NCBI RefSeq assembly: GCF_018336975.1
Contig: NZ_CP025572.1
Span: 1,521,910-1,585,909 of the forward strand
Source: Marinomonas sp. CT5
GTDB taxonomy: Bacteria > Pseudomonadota > Gammaproteobacteria > Pseudomonadales > Marinomonadaceae
Direction: 5' to 3'
Length of the DNA stretch: 64,000 nucleotides
The notes beneath the pieces are model-generated. The model saw nothing but the letters and a program-made list of their open reading frames with translations. It did not search any database and was not told the DNA's origin. Positions 55,782 to 64,000 of this stretch are shown piece by piece. Position 1 is the stretch's first letter. Each line of letters begins with the position of its first letter. The position numbers were made by a program, and so were the translations under genes.

Positions 55782-56883
55782 CTAAGCTGTTGTCAGTTTG
55801 ACCTACTAGGTAAGAGCTAATTTCTGCTTCCTGTGGGGCAACTTGTACATTGTCACTTACCAACCAAGCATTTATCCATGGTATTGGATTGTGTTTAGTA
55901 TCAAAGCAAGTTTCAAGTCCAACCGCTTGCATGCGCACGTTGGTGATGTATTCAACATATTGGCCCAAGATTTGAGAGTTTAGGCCTATCATTGATCCGT
56001 CTTTAAATAGATAAGTAGCCCATTCTTTTTCTTGTTCCGCCGCTTCGATAAAGATTTGACGAACTTCGTCTTGGCATTCTGCGGCAATAATGGCCATTTC
56101 TGGATCGTCTTTACCGGAAGCCATTAGGTTCAACATGTGTTGCGTGCCTGTTAAGTGCAATGCTTCATCACGGGCAATCAATTTAATGATTTTTGCATTG
56201 CCTTCCATTAACGTACGTTCAGCAAAAGCAAAACTGCAAGCAAAGCTTACGTAAAAGCGAATAGCTTCCAGTACGTTTACTGAGGCGATGGTCAGGTAAA
56301 GAGCTTTTTTAAGCTTAGGCATAGAAATTTCAATTTCACCTTTACCTGGGATATCGAATTTCCCCATGCCCATAGTGTTGTATAAATTGACCATTTCAAT
56401 TAGGCGGTCATAGTAGATAGACACGCTATCTGCACGTTTGGTGATTTCTTTATTCGTAACAATGTCATCAAAAATTTTGGTTGGGTCGTTAACGATATTA
56501 CGAATGATGTGCGTGTAAGAGCGGCTGTGAATGGTCTCACTGAAAGACCAAGTCTCGATCCAGGTTTCTAATTCAGGCAATGAAACAATCGGCAATAAAG
56601 CCACGTTAGGTGAGCGCCCTTGTACACTGTCTAACAGGGTTTGGTATTTAAGGTTGCTTAAAAAAATGTGCTGCTCATGTTCTTCTAGGCGTTGGAAATC
56701 CTTGCGATCTGTAGATAGATCAACTTCTTCAGGGCGCCAAAAGAAAGACAATTGTTTTTCTATTAGCTTTTCAAAAATAGGGTGCTTTTGCTGGTCATAG
56801 CGAGCAACATTGACATTTTCACCAAAGAACATAGGTTCTTTTGTACTATCGAAGTGCTTGCGGTTAAAAGTCGAGTAACTCAT
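55750..56883 (-). CDS. nrdB: Class Ia ribonucleoside-diphosphate reductase, beta subunit
   Basis: A 377-residue radical-generating subunit. The diiron ligands and radical tyrosine are visible: Glu116 and His119 with Tyr123 in [11 protein letters not shown], and the second Glu-His pair in [10 protein letters not shown]. The C-terminal tail ends in the acidic DDFDL that docks on NrdA. A hairpin lies in the 167-base gap behind nrdA. Confidence 0.97.
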   Translation of the reverse strand: MSYSTFNRKHFDSTKEPMFFGENVNVARYDQQKHPIFEKLIEKQLSFFWRPEEVDLSTDRKDFQRLEEHEQHIFLSNLKYQTLLDSVQGRSPNVALLPIVSLPELETWIETWSFSETIHSRSYTHIIRNIVNDPTKIFDDIVTNKEITKRADSVSIYYDRLIEMVNLYNTMGMGKFDIPGKGEIEISMPKLKKALYLTIASVNVLEAIRFYVSFACSFAFAERTLMEGNAKIIKLIARDEALHLTGTQHMLNLMASGKDDPEMAIIAAECQDEVRQIFIEAAEQEKEWATYLFKDGSMIGLNSQILGQYVEYITNVRMQAVGLETCFDTKHNPIPWINAWLVSDNVQVAPQEAEISSYLVGQTDNSLDDSDFDDFDL

Positions 56884-56982
56884 GTTTCAGGGTATTCCTC
56901 AAAAGCGTAAGGCGTGTCCAGTATGAAGATGCCTTAGTTATTAATAGATTTTAGTATTTCGTTAAAGCAGTAAACATAGCAA

Positions 56983-57002
56983 AGCCTCAATGGTATGAGG
57001 CT
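56983..57002 (-). other. Hairpin between nrdA and nrdB
   Basis: AGCCTCA and TGAGGCT (56983-56989 and 56996-57002) pair around six bases in the nrdA-nrdB gap. A short TTTG follows on the minus strand, so it could reduce read-through or mark message ends; the operon must still be read through to nrdB. Confidence 0.5.
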
Positions 57003-57050
57003 CTGCTTGTTAGATCATGCAAAGATCTTTGTATGATGATTGCCGACAGA

Positions 57051-59315
57051 TTAAATTTTGCAAGCACCGCCAGCGCAATCGTCCATATCTTCTTGCTTAT
57101 CATCAGCACCATCACGAGTATTGTGATAATACAAAGTCTTAACCCCCAATTTATAAGCGGTTAACAAGTCTTTTAGAATGACTTTCATTGGTACTTTTTG
57201 TGACTCAAATTTTTGAGGGTCATAGTTTGTATTAGCCGAGATTGCCTGGTCGACAAATTTCTGCATGATACCCACTAATTGCAGGTAGCCATCGTTAGAT
57301 GGAATGGACCACAGCAATTCATAACTGTCTTTTAGTCGCTCAAACTCAGGTACGACTTGCTTCAAAATGCCATCTTTACTGGCTTTGACAGAGACAAAAC
57401 CACGAGGAGGCTCGATACCATTGGTTGCGTTACTAATTTGAGACGATGTTTCAGAGGGCATCAACGCCGTTAGTGTTGAGTTACGAAGGCCATGAGTAAC
57501 GATTTCTGAGCGCAATGCTTCCCAATCGTAATAGAGCTCAGGAGAGCAAATATTATCGATTTCTTTTTTGTAACTATCGATTGGCAAAATACCTTTGGAG
57601 TAAGTGGTTTCATTAAACGCTAAACATGGACCAAACTCTTTGGCTAATTTGTTAGAAGCTTTCAATAGGAAGTATTGAATGGCTTCAAAGGTTTTGTGAG
57701 TTAGCTCGTTTGCACTACCGTCAGAGTATTTAACGCCATTTTTCGCCAAGTAATAAGCATAGTTGATAACACCTACACCTAACGTACGACGCAATTCAGT
57801 TGCGCGTTGTGCCGCAGGGATAGGGTAGTTCTGATAATCCAGCAAACTATCCAATGCACGTACGATTAACTCTGCGAGTTCTTCCAATTCATCTAGGTTT
57901 TCCAGCGCTCCTAGGTTGAAAGCAGATAACGTGCAAAGTGCTATTTCGCCTTCTGGGTCATCAATGCGATTCAATGGCTTCGTTGGCAGAGCAATTTCTA
58001 GACATAAGTTACTTTGTTTAACGGGAGCCACTTTGGGGTCAAATGGGCTGTGAGTATTACAGTGATCAACATTTTGTAGATAAATACGGCCAGTGCTTGC
58101 CCGTTCAGAAGCAAATAAAGTGAACAGTTCCGTTGCTTTGATCGTTTGCTTGCGAATAGATGGGTCTTGCTCGTACATTGTGTAAAGTCGATCAAATTCT
58201 TCTTGATCAGCAAAGAAAGCGTCGTATAAACCTGGTACGTCAGAGGGGCTAAACAAGGTGATATTGCCGCCTTTAATCAAACGTTGGTACATTAGGCGGT
58301 TGAATTGTACACCGTAATCCAAATGACGAACGCGGTTTTCTTCAACACCACGGTTGTTTTTCAATACTAATAAGCTTTCTACTTCTAAGTGCCAGACTGG
58401 ATAGAAAACCGTCGCAGCGCCACCACGAACCCCACCCTGAGAGCAGCTTTTTACTGCCGTTTGGAAGTGTTTGTAGAATGGGATACAACCTGTGTGGAAT
58501 GCTTCACCACCGCGTATTGGGCTGCCAAGCGCACGAATAGCTCCGGCATTTACACCAATTCCAGCGCGCTGGCTGACGTATTTAACGATAGCGCTTGAAG
58601 TCGCATTGATAGAGTCTAGAGAGTCACCACATTCAATCAATACACAACTACTAAATTGGCGAGTAGGTGTGCGGATACCCGACATAATTGGAGTTGGTAA
58701 GGATATTTTGAATTTAGAAACCGCATCATAAAAACGACGAATCAGGTTTAAACGTTCTTTTGGATCGTATTCAGCAAATAGGCAAGCAGCAACTAAAATG
58801 TAGATAAATTGAGGGCTTTCGTAAATATCACCACTGACACGGTTTTGTACTAAATATTTACCTTCAAGTTGTTTGACCGCCGCATAGGAAAAATTCATGT
58901 CGCGAGAGTGATCAATGAACTTATTTAGCTGATTGAAATCGTCTTCTGTGTATTTTTCAAGCAACTGAGCGTCATAGCGCTTTTGTTGTACAAGGTTTTT
59001 TACGTGGTCGTAAAGGTGTGGTGGTTCAAAATCACCGAAGGCTTTTTTACGCAAATGAAAAATAGCTAAGCGAGCAGCAAGATATTGATAATCGGGAGTC
59101 TGTTCAGAAATTAAGTCTGCCGCAGATTTAATGAGCGTTTCATGTATGTCTGTAGTACGGATACCTTCAAAAAACTGAATTCTAGCCTTCAGCTCTACTT
59201 GGGAAACAGAGACATTGTCTAAACCTTCAGCAGCCCAAGTGATTACTTTGTGTATCTTTTCAAGGTTGATGTTTTCTGTCGTCCCGTTACGTTTTGTAAC
59301 TGTGAGAGTGCTCAT
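57051..59315 (-). CDS. nrdA: Class Ia ribonucleoside-diphosphate reductase, alpha subunit
   Basis: A 754-residue catalytic subunit. The N-terminal ATP-cone (TVTKRNGTTENINLEKIHKV) gives dATP feedback control. The active site shows SCVLIECGDS, the Asn-Cys-Glu triad in SNLCLEI, the second redox cysteine in LCTLSAFN, the radical-path tyrosines near the end, and the C-terminal CAGGACKI that is re-reduced by thioredoxin. Two NrdR boxes lie upstream. Confidence 0.97.
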   Translation of the reverse strand: MSTLTVTKRNGTTENINLEKIHKVITWAAEGLDNVSVSQVELKARIQFFEGIRTTDIHETLIKSAADLISEQTPDYQYLAARLAIFHLRKKAFGDFEPPHLYDHVKNLVQQKRYDAQLLEKYTEDDFNQLNKFIDHSRDMNFSYAAVKQLEGKYLVQNRVSGDIYESPQFIYILVAACLFAEYDPKERLNLIRRFYDAVSKFKISLPTPIMSGIRTPTRQFSSCVLIECGDSLDSINATSSAIVKYVSQRAGIGVNAGAIRALGSPIRGGEAFHTGCIPFYKHFQTAVKSCSQGGVRGGAATVFYPVWHLEVESLLVLKNNRGVEENRVRHLDYGVQFNRLMYQRLIKGGNITLFSPSDVPGLYDAFFADQEEFDRLYTMYEQDPSIRKQTIKATELFTLFASERASTGRIYLQNVDHCNTHSPFDPKVAPVKQSNLCLEIALPTKPLNRIDDPEGEIALCTLSAFNLGALENLDELEELAELIVRALDSLLDYQNYPIPAAQRATELRRTLGVGVINYAYYLAKNGVKYSDGSANELTHKTFEAIQYFLLKASNKLAKEFGPCLAFNETTYSKGILPIDSYKKEIDNICSPELYYDWEALRSEIVTHGLRNSTLTALMPSETSSQISNATNGIEPPRGFVSVKASKDGILKQVVPEFERLKDSYELLWSIPSNDGYLQLVGIMQKFVDQAISANTNYDPQKFESQKVPMKVILKDLLTAYKLGVKTLYYHNTRDGADDKQEDMDDCAGGACKI

Positions 59316-59355
59316 TCAATGACTTCCCATTAGTGCAGTATAAAAAGAGGAGATT

Positions 59356-59371
59356 TACTCTATATAGTGTT
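59356..59371. promoter_or_regulatory. NrdR box 1
   Basis: TACTCTATATAGTGTT is close to the palindromic NrdR consensus ACACWATATATWGTGT. Its centre is 31 bp, about three helical turns, from box 2. NrdR represses nrd operons when dATP is abundant; the box lies 40-56 bases before the nrdA start. Confidence 0.75.
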
Positions 59372-59386
59372 TTGCTTTTTCATTAC

Positions 59387-59402
59387 ACACTATATGTAGT
59401 GC
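59387..59402. promoter_or_regulatory. NrdR box 2
   Basis: ACACTATATGTAGTGC matches the NrdR box consensus well. Paired boxes at this spacing upstream of class Ia genes are the standard arrangement, so this is the operator of nrdAB-yfaE. Confidence 0.8.
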
Positions 59403-59614
59403 TTTGTTCAAAATCTGTAACGAACAATAGTGCCCATTTGATATAAAATCAAGACTTGAAAAAAACTCAAAAATAAGAAAGCCCGAGTGCCTAAGTGATC
59501 ACTGACTTTACTTCCCTGAAAAAGCGTAAAGTTAGCGTTTGGCAAGCTTATAACGGCTATTTTTATCTATTTTTTTGACTGAAAAACTTCATAGCTGGCA
59601 TGCACGAAAACAGA

Positions 59615-60343
59615 TCAGGTTAAGAGTTCAAGCACCATTTTGAACGCTGCAACAAGGGCAAATAGAACCAGTTGATGAAGAAGGTAGATAGGTAAGGCAA
59701 AGCGTCCCATAAATGCTAAAACCTCAATGAGTAAGAAGCTCGGCATAGGACATTTATGCCAATTAAGATAACCAAGTAAGGGACCAATTAAAACAACGCC
59801 AATCCAAGGAAATGGAAACACAATATCTAAGGTTCTTTGGGGGAGTGGTACATAGTCGGTGATGGTTGAGAAAGCATTTGGGAAATGTAGCCAATTGGTT
59901 GAGTGATAGAGAGTTATGATGGCCGCTCCGGTTAGTGCTGAGCTTATTGGCCATTTGGCAAATGGTCTGGTGATCAAAGAAGCTACAAAGATAAAATGTA
60001 AAATGCCAAAATAAATCCATTGATTTGGGGCGGCTAAATAGGTTGCTAGTGAAATGCTTGCCGCTGAGATAAATAATTTACTATCTCTTCGCCAAAAGGA
60101 TGTGTTCCCTTTCATCTTTGTTAATGAGGTATAAGTTGACCAACCAACAGCACTGAGAAATAACGTCAAAATAAGGCTGCGAAAATACACCCAAAAAGGA
60201 TCGTAAATAGAATATTCCATAAAACCGAAAGTGCGCAGGTCCCAGCAAAAATGGAATATCATCATGAGTAGAACCGCAGAGCCACGGTATACATCTAAAA
60301 AAACACTGCGTTTTGTTGACTCGTACACTGGAGAGGTTTGCAT
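59615..60343 (-). CDS. DUF1624/HGSNAT-like membrane protein
   Basis: A 242-residue protein with about seven hydrophobic segments. RSVFLDVYRGSAVLLMMIFH at the start is the signature of the heparan-alpha-glucosaminide N-acetyltransferase-like catalytic family (DUF1624, PF07786), which moves acyl groups across a membrane. It is shorter than the human enzyme and typical of the bacterial forms. The ATG at 60343 shares its first base with the opposing alkB start; an ATG at 60397 is the longer alternative. Substrate is unknown. Confidence 0.78.
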   Translation of the reverse strand: MQTSPVYESTKRSVFLDVYRGSAVLLMMIFHFCWDLRTFGFMEYSIYDPFWVYFRSLILTLFLSAVGWSTYTSLTKMKGNTSFWRRDSKLFISAASISLATYLAAPNQWIYFGILHFIFVASLITRPFAKWPISSALTGAAIITLYHSTNWLHFPNAFSTITDYVPLPQRTLDIVFPFPWIGVVLIGPLLGYLNWHKCPMPSFLLIEVLAFMGRFALPIYLLHQLVLFALVAAFKMVLELLT

Positions 60344-60924
60344 TGAAATCCAAAGTGAATAATAAGATAGGAATTCGGCCATCATACCGATACTCATTTT
60401 CTAGCTCAAGTTCAGCACTTCTCATGTCACGGCTTAAGCAAAATTTGTCATGGGAGAGAGAAAGTCTTCCTATGTTTGGGCGAGATGTTTTGGTGCCAAG
60501 GTTGGTGGCGTTTATTGCTGATGTAGGTGTTTGTTATCGCTATTCTAATAAAGATCACTTGGGTTCAGGCTGGCCTAGTTGGTTACAACCGATAAAGCAA
60601 GAAGCGGAGCAGTTAGCGCGGCAACCTTTTAATGCCGTGTTATTAAATTGGTATCAAGATGGGGAAGAGTATATGGGATGGCATGCTGATGATGAGGCAT
60701 CATTAGGGCCTGCGCCAGTGGTTGCTATGTTGAGTCTTGGCGTCAAACGTCCATTCATATTTCGTCTTAAGATGGATCATAAAATTAAACATACTGTTGA
60801 ATTAGAAAACGAGAGTTGGTTGGTAATGTCTCCTTCTACACAAGTTTTATGGCAACATTCTTTGCCTGTTAGAAAGCGAATCAAAGAGGAGCGAATAAGC
60901 TTAACTTTTCGTCTCCTGCTTTGA
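60343..60924 (+). CDS. AlkB-like 2-oxoglutarate/Fe(II)-dependent dioxygenase
   Basis: A 193-residue enzyme of the ALKBH2/3 type, which repairs N-alkylated bases by oxidative demethylation. The iron ligands are in GWHADDE (HxD) and the later LWQHSLP; the 2-oxoglutarate Arg is in RISLTFR. PVVAMLSLGVKRPFIFRLK and MFGRDVLVPRLVAFIAD match the subfamily. No ATG gives a complete domain: the ATG at 60424 would remove the first helix. I chose TTG at 60343, with GGAGAGG six bases upstream. It starts head to head with the membrane protein gene. Confidence 0.88.
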   Translation: MKSKVNNKIGIRPSYRYSFSSSSSALLMSRLKQNLSWERESLPMFGRDVLVPRLVAFIADVGVCYRYSNKDHLGSGWPSWLQPIKQEAEQLARQPFNAVLLNWYQDGEEYMGWHADDEASLGPAPVVAMLSLGVKRPFIFRLKMDHKIKHTVELENESWLVMSPSTQVLWQHSLPVRKRIKEERISLTFRLLL

Positions 60925-60947
60925 GTTTGTCTTTATTATCCGCTTGA

Positions 60948-61589
60948 TCAAGGCGCTTTTCGAGTTCTTAACCAACCCTCATCTTTTTGAGTGAAGCAAA
61001 TTCGGTCGTGAAGACGGCTTGGTCGTCCTTGCCAGAACTCGATGAAGTTAGGCTTGAGGACATATCCACCCCAGTTGTCTGGGCAGGGAACATTTTGGTC
61101 ATCGAATGCTTGTTCTTCAGCCTCAAACGCTTTTTGGAGAGCCTCTCGACTTTCAATCGTAGCACTTTGTCTCGATGTTCTAGCAGCAAGCTGGCTGCCT
61201 CGTGGGCGACTGGCAAAATAGGTTACCGACATCTCTCGAGATACTTTTTCGATGGTGCCTTCTATACGAACTTGGCGTGAAAGGGCTGGCCAAAAGAACG
61301 TCATGCAGGCTTTGTTGTTTTGAGCAAGCTGTTGACCTTTTTCACTGTCGTAGTTGGTGAAAAATGAAAAACCTGAATCATTGCGTTGTTTTAGTAGAAC
61401 TACTCGCGAATGTGGCCAACCGTCTTGGTCAACAGTGCTTAAAGTCATCGCTGTTGGATCATCGGGGCAGGCCTCAATAGCTTTTTCTAACCAAGTGTCA
61501 AAAAGAGTAAATGGTTCGTTGCCGGCTTGCTCTTCTAGTAAATCTTCGAACTGGTAGTCGCGGCGAATAGAATGAAGGTCTCTGTTCAT
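60948..61589 (-). CDS. pdxH: Pyridoxamine 5'-phosphate oxidase
   Basis: A 213-residue FMN enzyme making pyridoxal 5'-phosphate. The N-terminus MNRDLHSIRRDYQFEDLLEEQ, FMN-binding MTLSTVDQDGWPHSRVVLLK, FFTNYDSEKGQQLAQN and the C-terminal PNFIEFWQGRPSRLHDRICF all match PdxH. It ends after pdxH-typical length; coq7 and hinT lie upstream on the same strand with tight spacing. Confidence 0.96.
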   Translation of the reverse strand: MNRDLHSIRRDYQFEDLLEEQAGNEPFTLFDTWLEKAIEACPDDPTAMTLSTVDQDGWPHSRVVLLKQRNDSGFSFFTNYDSEKGQQLAQNNKACMTFFWPALSRQVRIEGTIEKVSREMSVTYFASRPRGSQLAARTSRQSATIESREALQKAFEAEEQAFDDQNVPCPDNWGGYVLKPNFIEFWQGRPSRLHDRICFTQKDEGWLRTRKAP

Positions 61590-61591
61590 GA

Positions 61592-62224
61592 TTAAATCCG
61601 GTAAGTAGTAGAGGTCATGACTTTCGATACTTGCGTCATGATAGCCATAATAGGTTGAGGGAATTCATACCCGCCCGCTTCTAATGCCATTGCTTTGTGC
61701 TTTGCTTCGTCAATGTGCATTTGATTTAAAACCGCTTTGCTTTTTTCATCTTGCGCAGGCATAGCGGCCAGATGCTTTTCAAGGTGGACACAAACTTGAT
61801 CTTCTGTAGCGGCCACAAAGCCTAGGCTAAGCTTGTCACTAATTAAGCCGGCACCAGCGCCAATCATAAAAGATGCACCATAAAATAATGGGTTTAAAAT
61901 GCTTGGTCTGCTGCCTAGATCATAAAGGCGTTGCTCACACCATACGAGATGGTCGATTTCTTCATAGGCCGCTTTTTCCATTTCTTGTCGTACCGTGGAA
62001 AGCTTTGCCGTTGTTGCTTGTCCCGCATAAAGTGCTTGGGCGCATACTTCACCCGTGTGATTGATGCGCATCAGGCCTGATGAGTGTTTGCGTTCGGCTT
62101 GGTCTAACTCAGCTTCTTGTAGCTTGTCCGCAGGTGAAGAGCGGTTTGCATTAGCGGCATGAGGCACAAGCGTTTGTAGGGCGCGATCAAATTGAAGTAC
62201 CGCTTTGTCTAGAAAAGAGATCAT
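61592..62224 (-). CDS. coq7: 2-polyprenyl-3-methyl-6-methoxy-1,4-benzoquinol hydroxylase (ubiquinone synthesis)
   Basis: A 210-residue diiron monooxygenase for the last ring hydroxylation in ubiquinone synthesis. Two metal-binding repeats are present: an N-terminal [15 protein letters not shown] with [13 protein letters not shown] and a C-terminal EKHLA and [11 protein letters not shown]. The ATG at 62224 is preceded by GAGG; the ATG at 62254 lies within hinT and is rejected. Two bases separate its stop from the pdxH start. Confidence 0.95.
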   Translation of the reverse strand: MISFLDKAVLQFDRALQTLVPHAANANRSSPADKLQEAELDQAERKHSSGLMRINHTGEVCAQALYAGQATTAKLSTVRQEMEKAAYEEIDHLVWCEQRLYDLGSRPSILNPLFYGASFMIGAGAGLISDKLSLGFVAATEDQVCVHLEKHLAAMPAQDEKSKAVLNQMHIDEAKHKAMALEAGGYEFPQPIMAIMTQVSKVMTSTTYRI

Positions 62225-62238
62225 TGTGTTTCCTCTGG

Positions 62239-62580
62239 TTAACCTGGAGGCCAAGTCATTGCGCGGCCACCTAAGACATGCATGTGAATGTGGTAAACCG
62301 ATTGTCCACCCATCTCATTGCAGTTCATGGCCACACGGTAGCCGGCATCGCTGATACCTTTTTGTTTTGCGATTTTTGCGGCAGTAATTTGTAGCTTACC
62401 AACTACTGGCGCATCTTCATCTGTAAGGTCATTCAATGTGCTGATATGACGTTTTGGGATGACAAGGAAGTGAGTCGGGGCTTGGGGCATAATGTCTTCA
62501 AAGGCGATAACATCATCGTCTTCAAATAGAATAGTTGCCGGAATGTCCCCTTTTACTATTTTGCAAAATAAACAGTCCAT
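62239..62580 (-). CDS. hinT: HIT-family nucleotide hydrolase (HinT)
   Basis: A 113-residue purine nucleoside phosphoramidase. The histidine triad reads [33 protein letters not shown] and [17 protein letters not shown] are HinT landmarks. It starts with ATG after GGAGAGG and lies upstream of coq7 on the same strand, 14 bases apart. Confidence 0.95.
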   Translation of the reverse strand: MDCLFCKIVKGDIPATILFEDDDVIAFEDIMPQAPTHFLVIPKRHISTLNDLTDEDAPVVGKLQITAAKIAKQKGISDAGYRVAMNCNEMGGQSVYHIHMHVLGGRAMTWPPG

Positions 62581-62622
62581 ATCCTCTCCTTTTTTGTATT
62601 ATTCAGGGTTAGTTGTTTCGCT

Positions 62623-64000
62623 TCAAGATGATTTGTTCAAAGGGTTGATCCTAGACAAGGATGTGTTCTTTATTCTGTCTCCCTTTTGTATTAGGCGTGA
62701 AATTCTTATTTTGAGTTGACTTTCTAAGTCCGAACAAGTGAGCAGATCATCAAAACCAAGTTTTTTAGCGTAATTAAGGGACACTTTAACATTGTTGCTG
62801 ATGAGTAAGCATTGATCTTCATCCCGCATTAATGGCAACAGTCTTTGTTGAGTAATGTGGGGAATGTGGCCGCCATTGTCAAATACCAAAATGATAGAGC
62901 CAGACTCTCTTTTTGATGGTTTATCTAGGTATTCTAATAGCCCTTCTAATGTTGTGAAATGGTCTATTTTATTGGCATGACGCTGAAGAAGTGTCAGAGC
63001 TTTTTGTAAATGATTATCTACCTGACCAAGTAGAATGAGGTCAAAGTGGTGTTGGTGCATCACGTTTTCGTTGAATGGTCTAATATGCGCTTTAATTGGC
63101 AGTTTAATATTCATACTACGAAGTTGATCATTTGTTGTGATTTGATTTTCACCTTGTAAGTGTTCAACCAGTAATGAAATGTAATGCATACCAAGATCGA
63201 GTTGTTTTGAATTGACTTGGATTCTTGTGGGAAGCGGAGAACAATTTAGTTCTAGAAAAATGATGCCTTCTCGATTGATGTCATGGCGAATAATATTGAG
63301 CATTAATTCTTGGTCAGTAAAGTGTTTAAACTCTTGTGCGAGGCTTTCAATGAGTCGTTGCAGAATGAGTGAGTCTTGTAAAACTTCGACCTGGTCGGTT
63401 CCTATTGTGTTGAGCTCAATGTTTGAGTTGTCTTGATCTAAGCGTTGAACGTTATTGATTGCTTTGTCTATTAGGTCGTTGAGTAGAATTGGTTGGTTTT
63501 GTTCTAGAGCGATGTTTTCTTTTATGTCGCTAAGTAGGTCGATGCGTTCTATGAGATCTTGAATATTGCTGTTTGCTGTTTGGCTACTGGCTAGAAACAT
63601 TTTTGCTTCTTTGGACATCGCTGCCTGTTCTAGATGGGATAACCCGCCATTAATAATATTGATTTGACGACGCATACGACTAGAAAGGTCTGATAAAAGG
63701 TCTGAAATGTCGGCTTGAGATTGTTTTGTTATTTGTGAGTGTTTTTGCAGCAGAGGTGCTGTTTGCGAAATCATACCTGTGAAATGAATCATGGCTTCAA
63801 GAATAACCGTTAAAGTTAATCCCCATTCAAATAATGCCGCGCTAGGGATAATGCCATAAATAGACATAAGCCATGCCGAATGGCCGATTAGTAGAATAAG
63901 TCTTGCGACCAAATAGTATCCAGAGAAAGGGATGTTCTTAATAAAGGCAATAACAGCATGAACGGAAAGTAGTAATAAGGTGCTTGCGGCAATAAGAGAT
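62623..64000 (-). CDS. 7TM-DISM sensor with degenerate kinase and receiver domains (5' end outside window)
   Basis: The frame is open to the window edge. The visible 459 residues begin with the last membrane helices of a 7TM-DISM sensor (LLLLSVHAVIAFIKNIPFSG, then EWGLTLTVILEAMIHF), followed by a helical region where a histidine kinase would have its His (SDLSSRMRRQINIINGGLSH carries none in the usual HE[IL]RTP form). The next 150 residues resemble a HATPase fold without the N-box Asn or the GLGL glycines. The end resembles a receiver domain without the acidic pair and the conserved Lys. This looks like a signalling pseudokinase or scaffold. Confidence 0.65.
   Translation of the reverse strand, partial: SLIAASTLLLLSVHAVIAFIKNIPFSGYYLVARLILLIGHSAWLMSIYGIIPSAALFEWGLTLTVILEAMIHFTGMISQTAPLLQKHSQITKQSQADISDLLSDLSSRMRRQINIINGGLSHLEQAAMSKEAKMFLASSQTANSNIQDLIERIDLLSDIKENIALEQNQPILLNDLIDKAINNVQRLDQDNSNIELNTIGTDQVEVLQDSLILQRLIESLAQEFKHFTDQELMLNIIRHDINREGIIFLELNCSPLPTRIQVNSKQLDLGMHYISLLVEHLQGENQITTNDQLRSMNIKLPIKAHIRPFNENVMHQHHFDLILLGQVDNHLQKALTLLQRHANKIDHFTTLEGLLEYLDKPSKRESGSIILVFDNGGHIPHITQQRLLPLMRDEDQCLLISNNVKVSLNYAKKLGFDDLLTCSDLESQLKIRISRLIQKGDRIKNTSLSRINPLNKSS

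Noticed and set aside
60424..60924. ATG at 60424 as the alkB start
   Set aside because: It would remove the first conserved helix of the domain and has no good ribosome-binding site, unlike the TTG at 60343.
1..64000. tRNA genes, rRNA, CRISPR arrays, insertion sequences, prophage or attachment sites
   Set aside because: I looked for the usual sequence patterns on both strands and found none I could support.

Overview
The window is a contiguous stretch of a gammaproteobacterial chromosome. Gene content (three TRAP-type solute receptors with their permeases, class Ia ribonucleotide reductase with yfaE, coq7, pdxH, trkH, fdhD) and moderate GC fit a marine Oceanospirillales member. Marinomonas is my best guess; it rests on remembered protein similarity, not on a search. 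I see no rRNA, tRNA, CRISPR array or insertion sequence.

Layout. (1) 1-3.3 kb: the end of a type I restriction-modification operon (hsdM cut by the window edge, then hsdS), followed by what looks like the decayed remnant of a HEPN/nucleotidyltransferase toxin-antitoxin module. (2) 3.3-6.3 kb: an IclR regulator, an exported metallo-beta-lactamase-fold hydrolase and an inositol-monophosphatase-family enzyme, all on the minus strand. (3) 6.4-16.1 kb: a carbohydrate or polyol catabolic locus with a ribose-type ABC importer, two SDR dehydrogenases, a split transketolase, an FGGY kinase and a SorC-family regulator. A GAATAAAWATTC element precedes each of its three transcription units, and a strong terminator sits inside the plus-strand gene row. 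(4) 16.2-21.8 kb: ldhA and a 1426-residue CHASE/PAS hybrid histidine kinase. (5) 21.9-37.5 kb: a MarR regulator, a TRAP transporter with two paralogous receptors, and divergently a nine-gene acyl-CoA beta-oxidation set (CoA transferase, thiolase, crotonase, SDR, acyl-CoA dehydrogenase, feruloyl-CoA-synthase-like ligase, aroyl-CoA-type thioesterase, EtfB, EtfA). I infer side-chain shortening of phenylpropanoid-type acids to an aromatic acid. (6) 37.9-47 kb: trkH, fdhD, an M23 peptidoglycan endopeptidase, a TAXI-type TRAP transporter, a HAD phosphatase and a methyltransferase. (7) 47.2-55.5 kb: acs with a LuxR-type response regulator, yidD, pheA followed tightly by a TonB-dependent receptor and a periplasmic protein, an alpha/beta hydrolase and a CDP-alcohol phosphatidyltransferase. 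(8) 55.5-64 kb: nrdA-nrdB-yfaE behind a pair of NrdR boxes, an acyltransferase-like membrane protein head to head with an AlkB-type dioxygenase, pdxH, coq7, hinT, and the end of a 7TM-DISM sensor whose kinase and receiver parts look degenerate.

The most promising places for new biology are the split-transketolase sugar locus with its shared operator, the phenylpropanoid-like CoA cluster with its dual-receptor TRAP system, the pheA/TonB-receptor/periplasmic-protein cluster, and the 7TM-DISM pseudokinase at the right edge. All functions come from reading motifs by eye; substrates are inferences.
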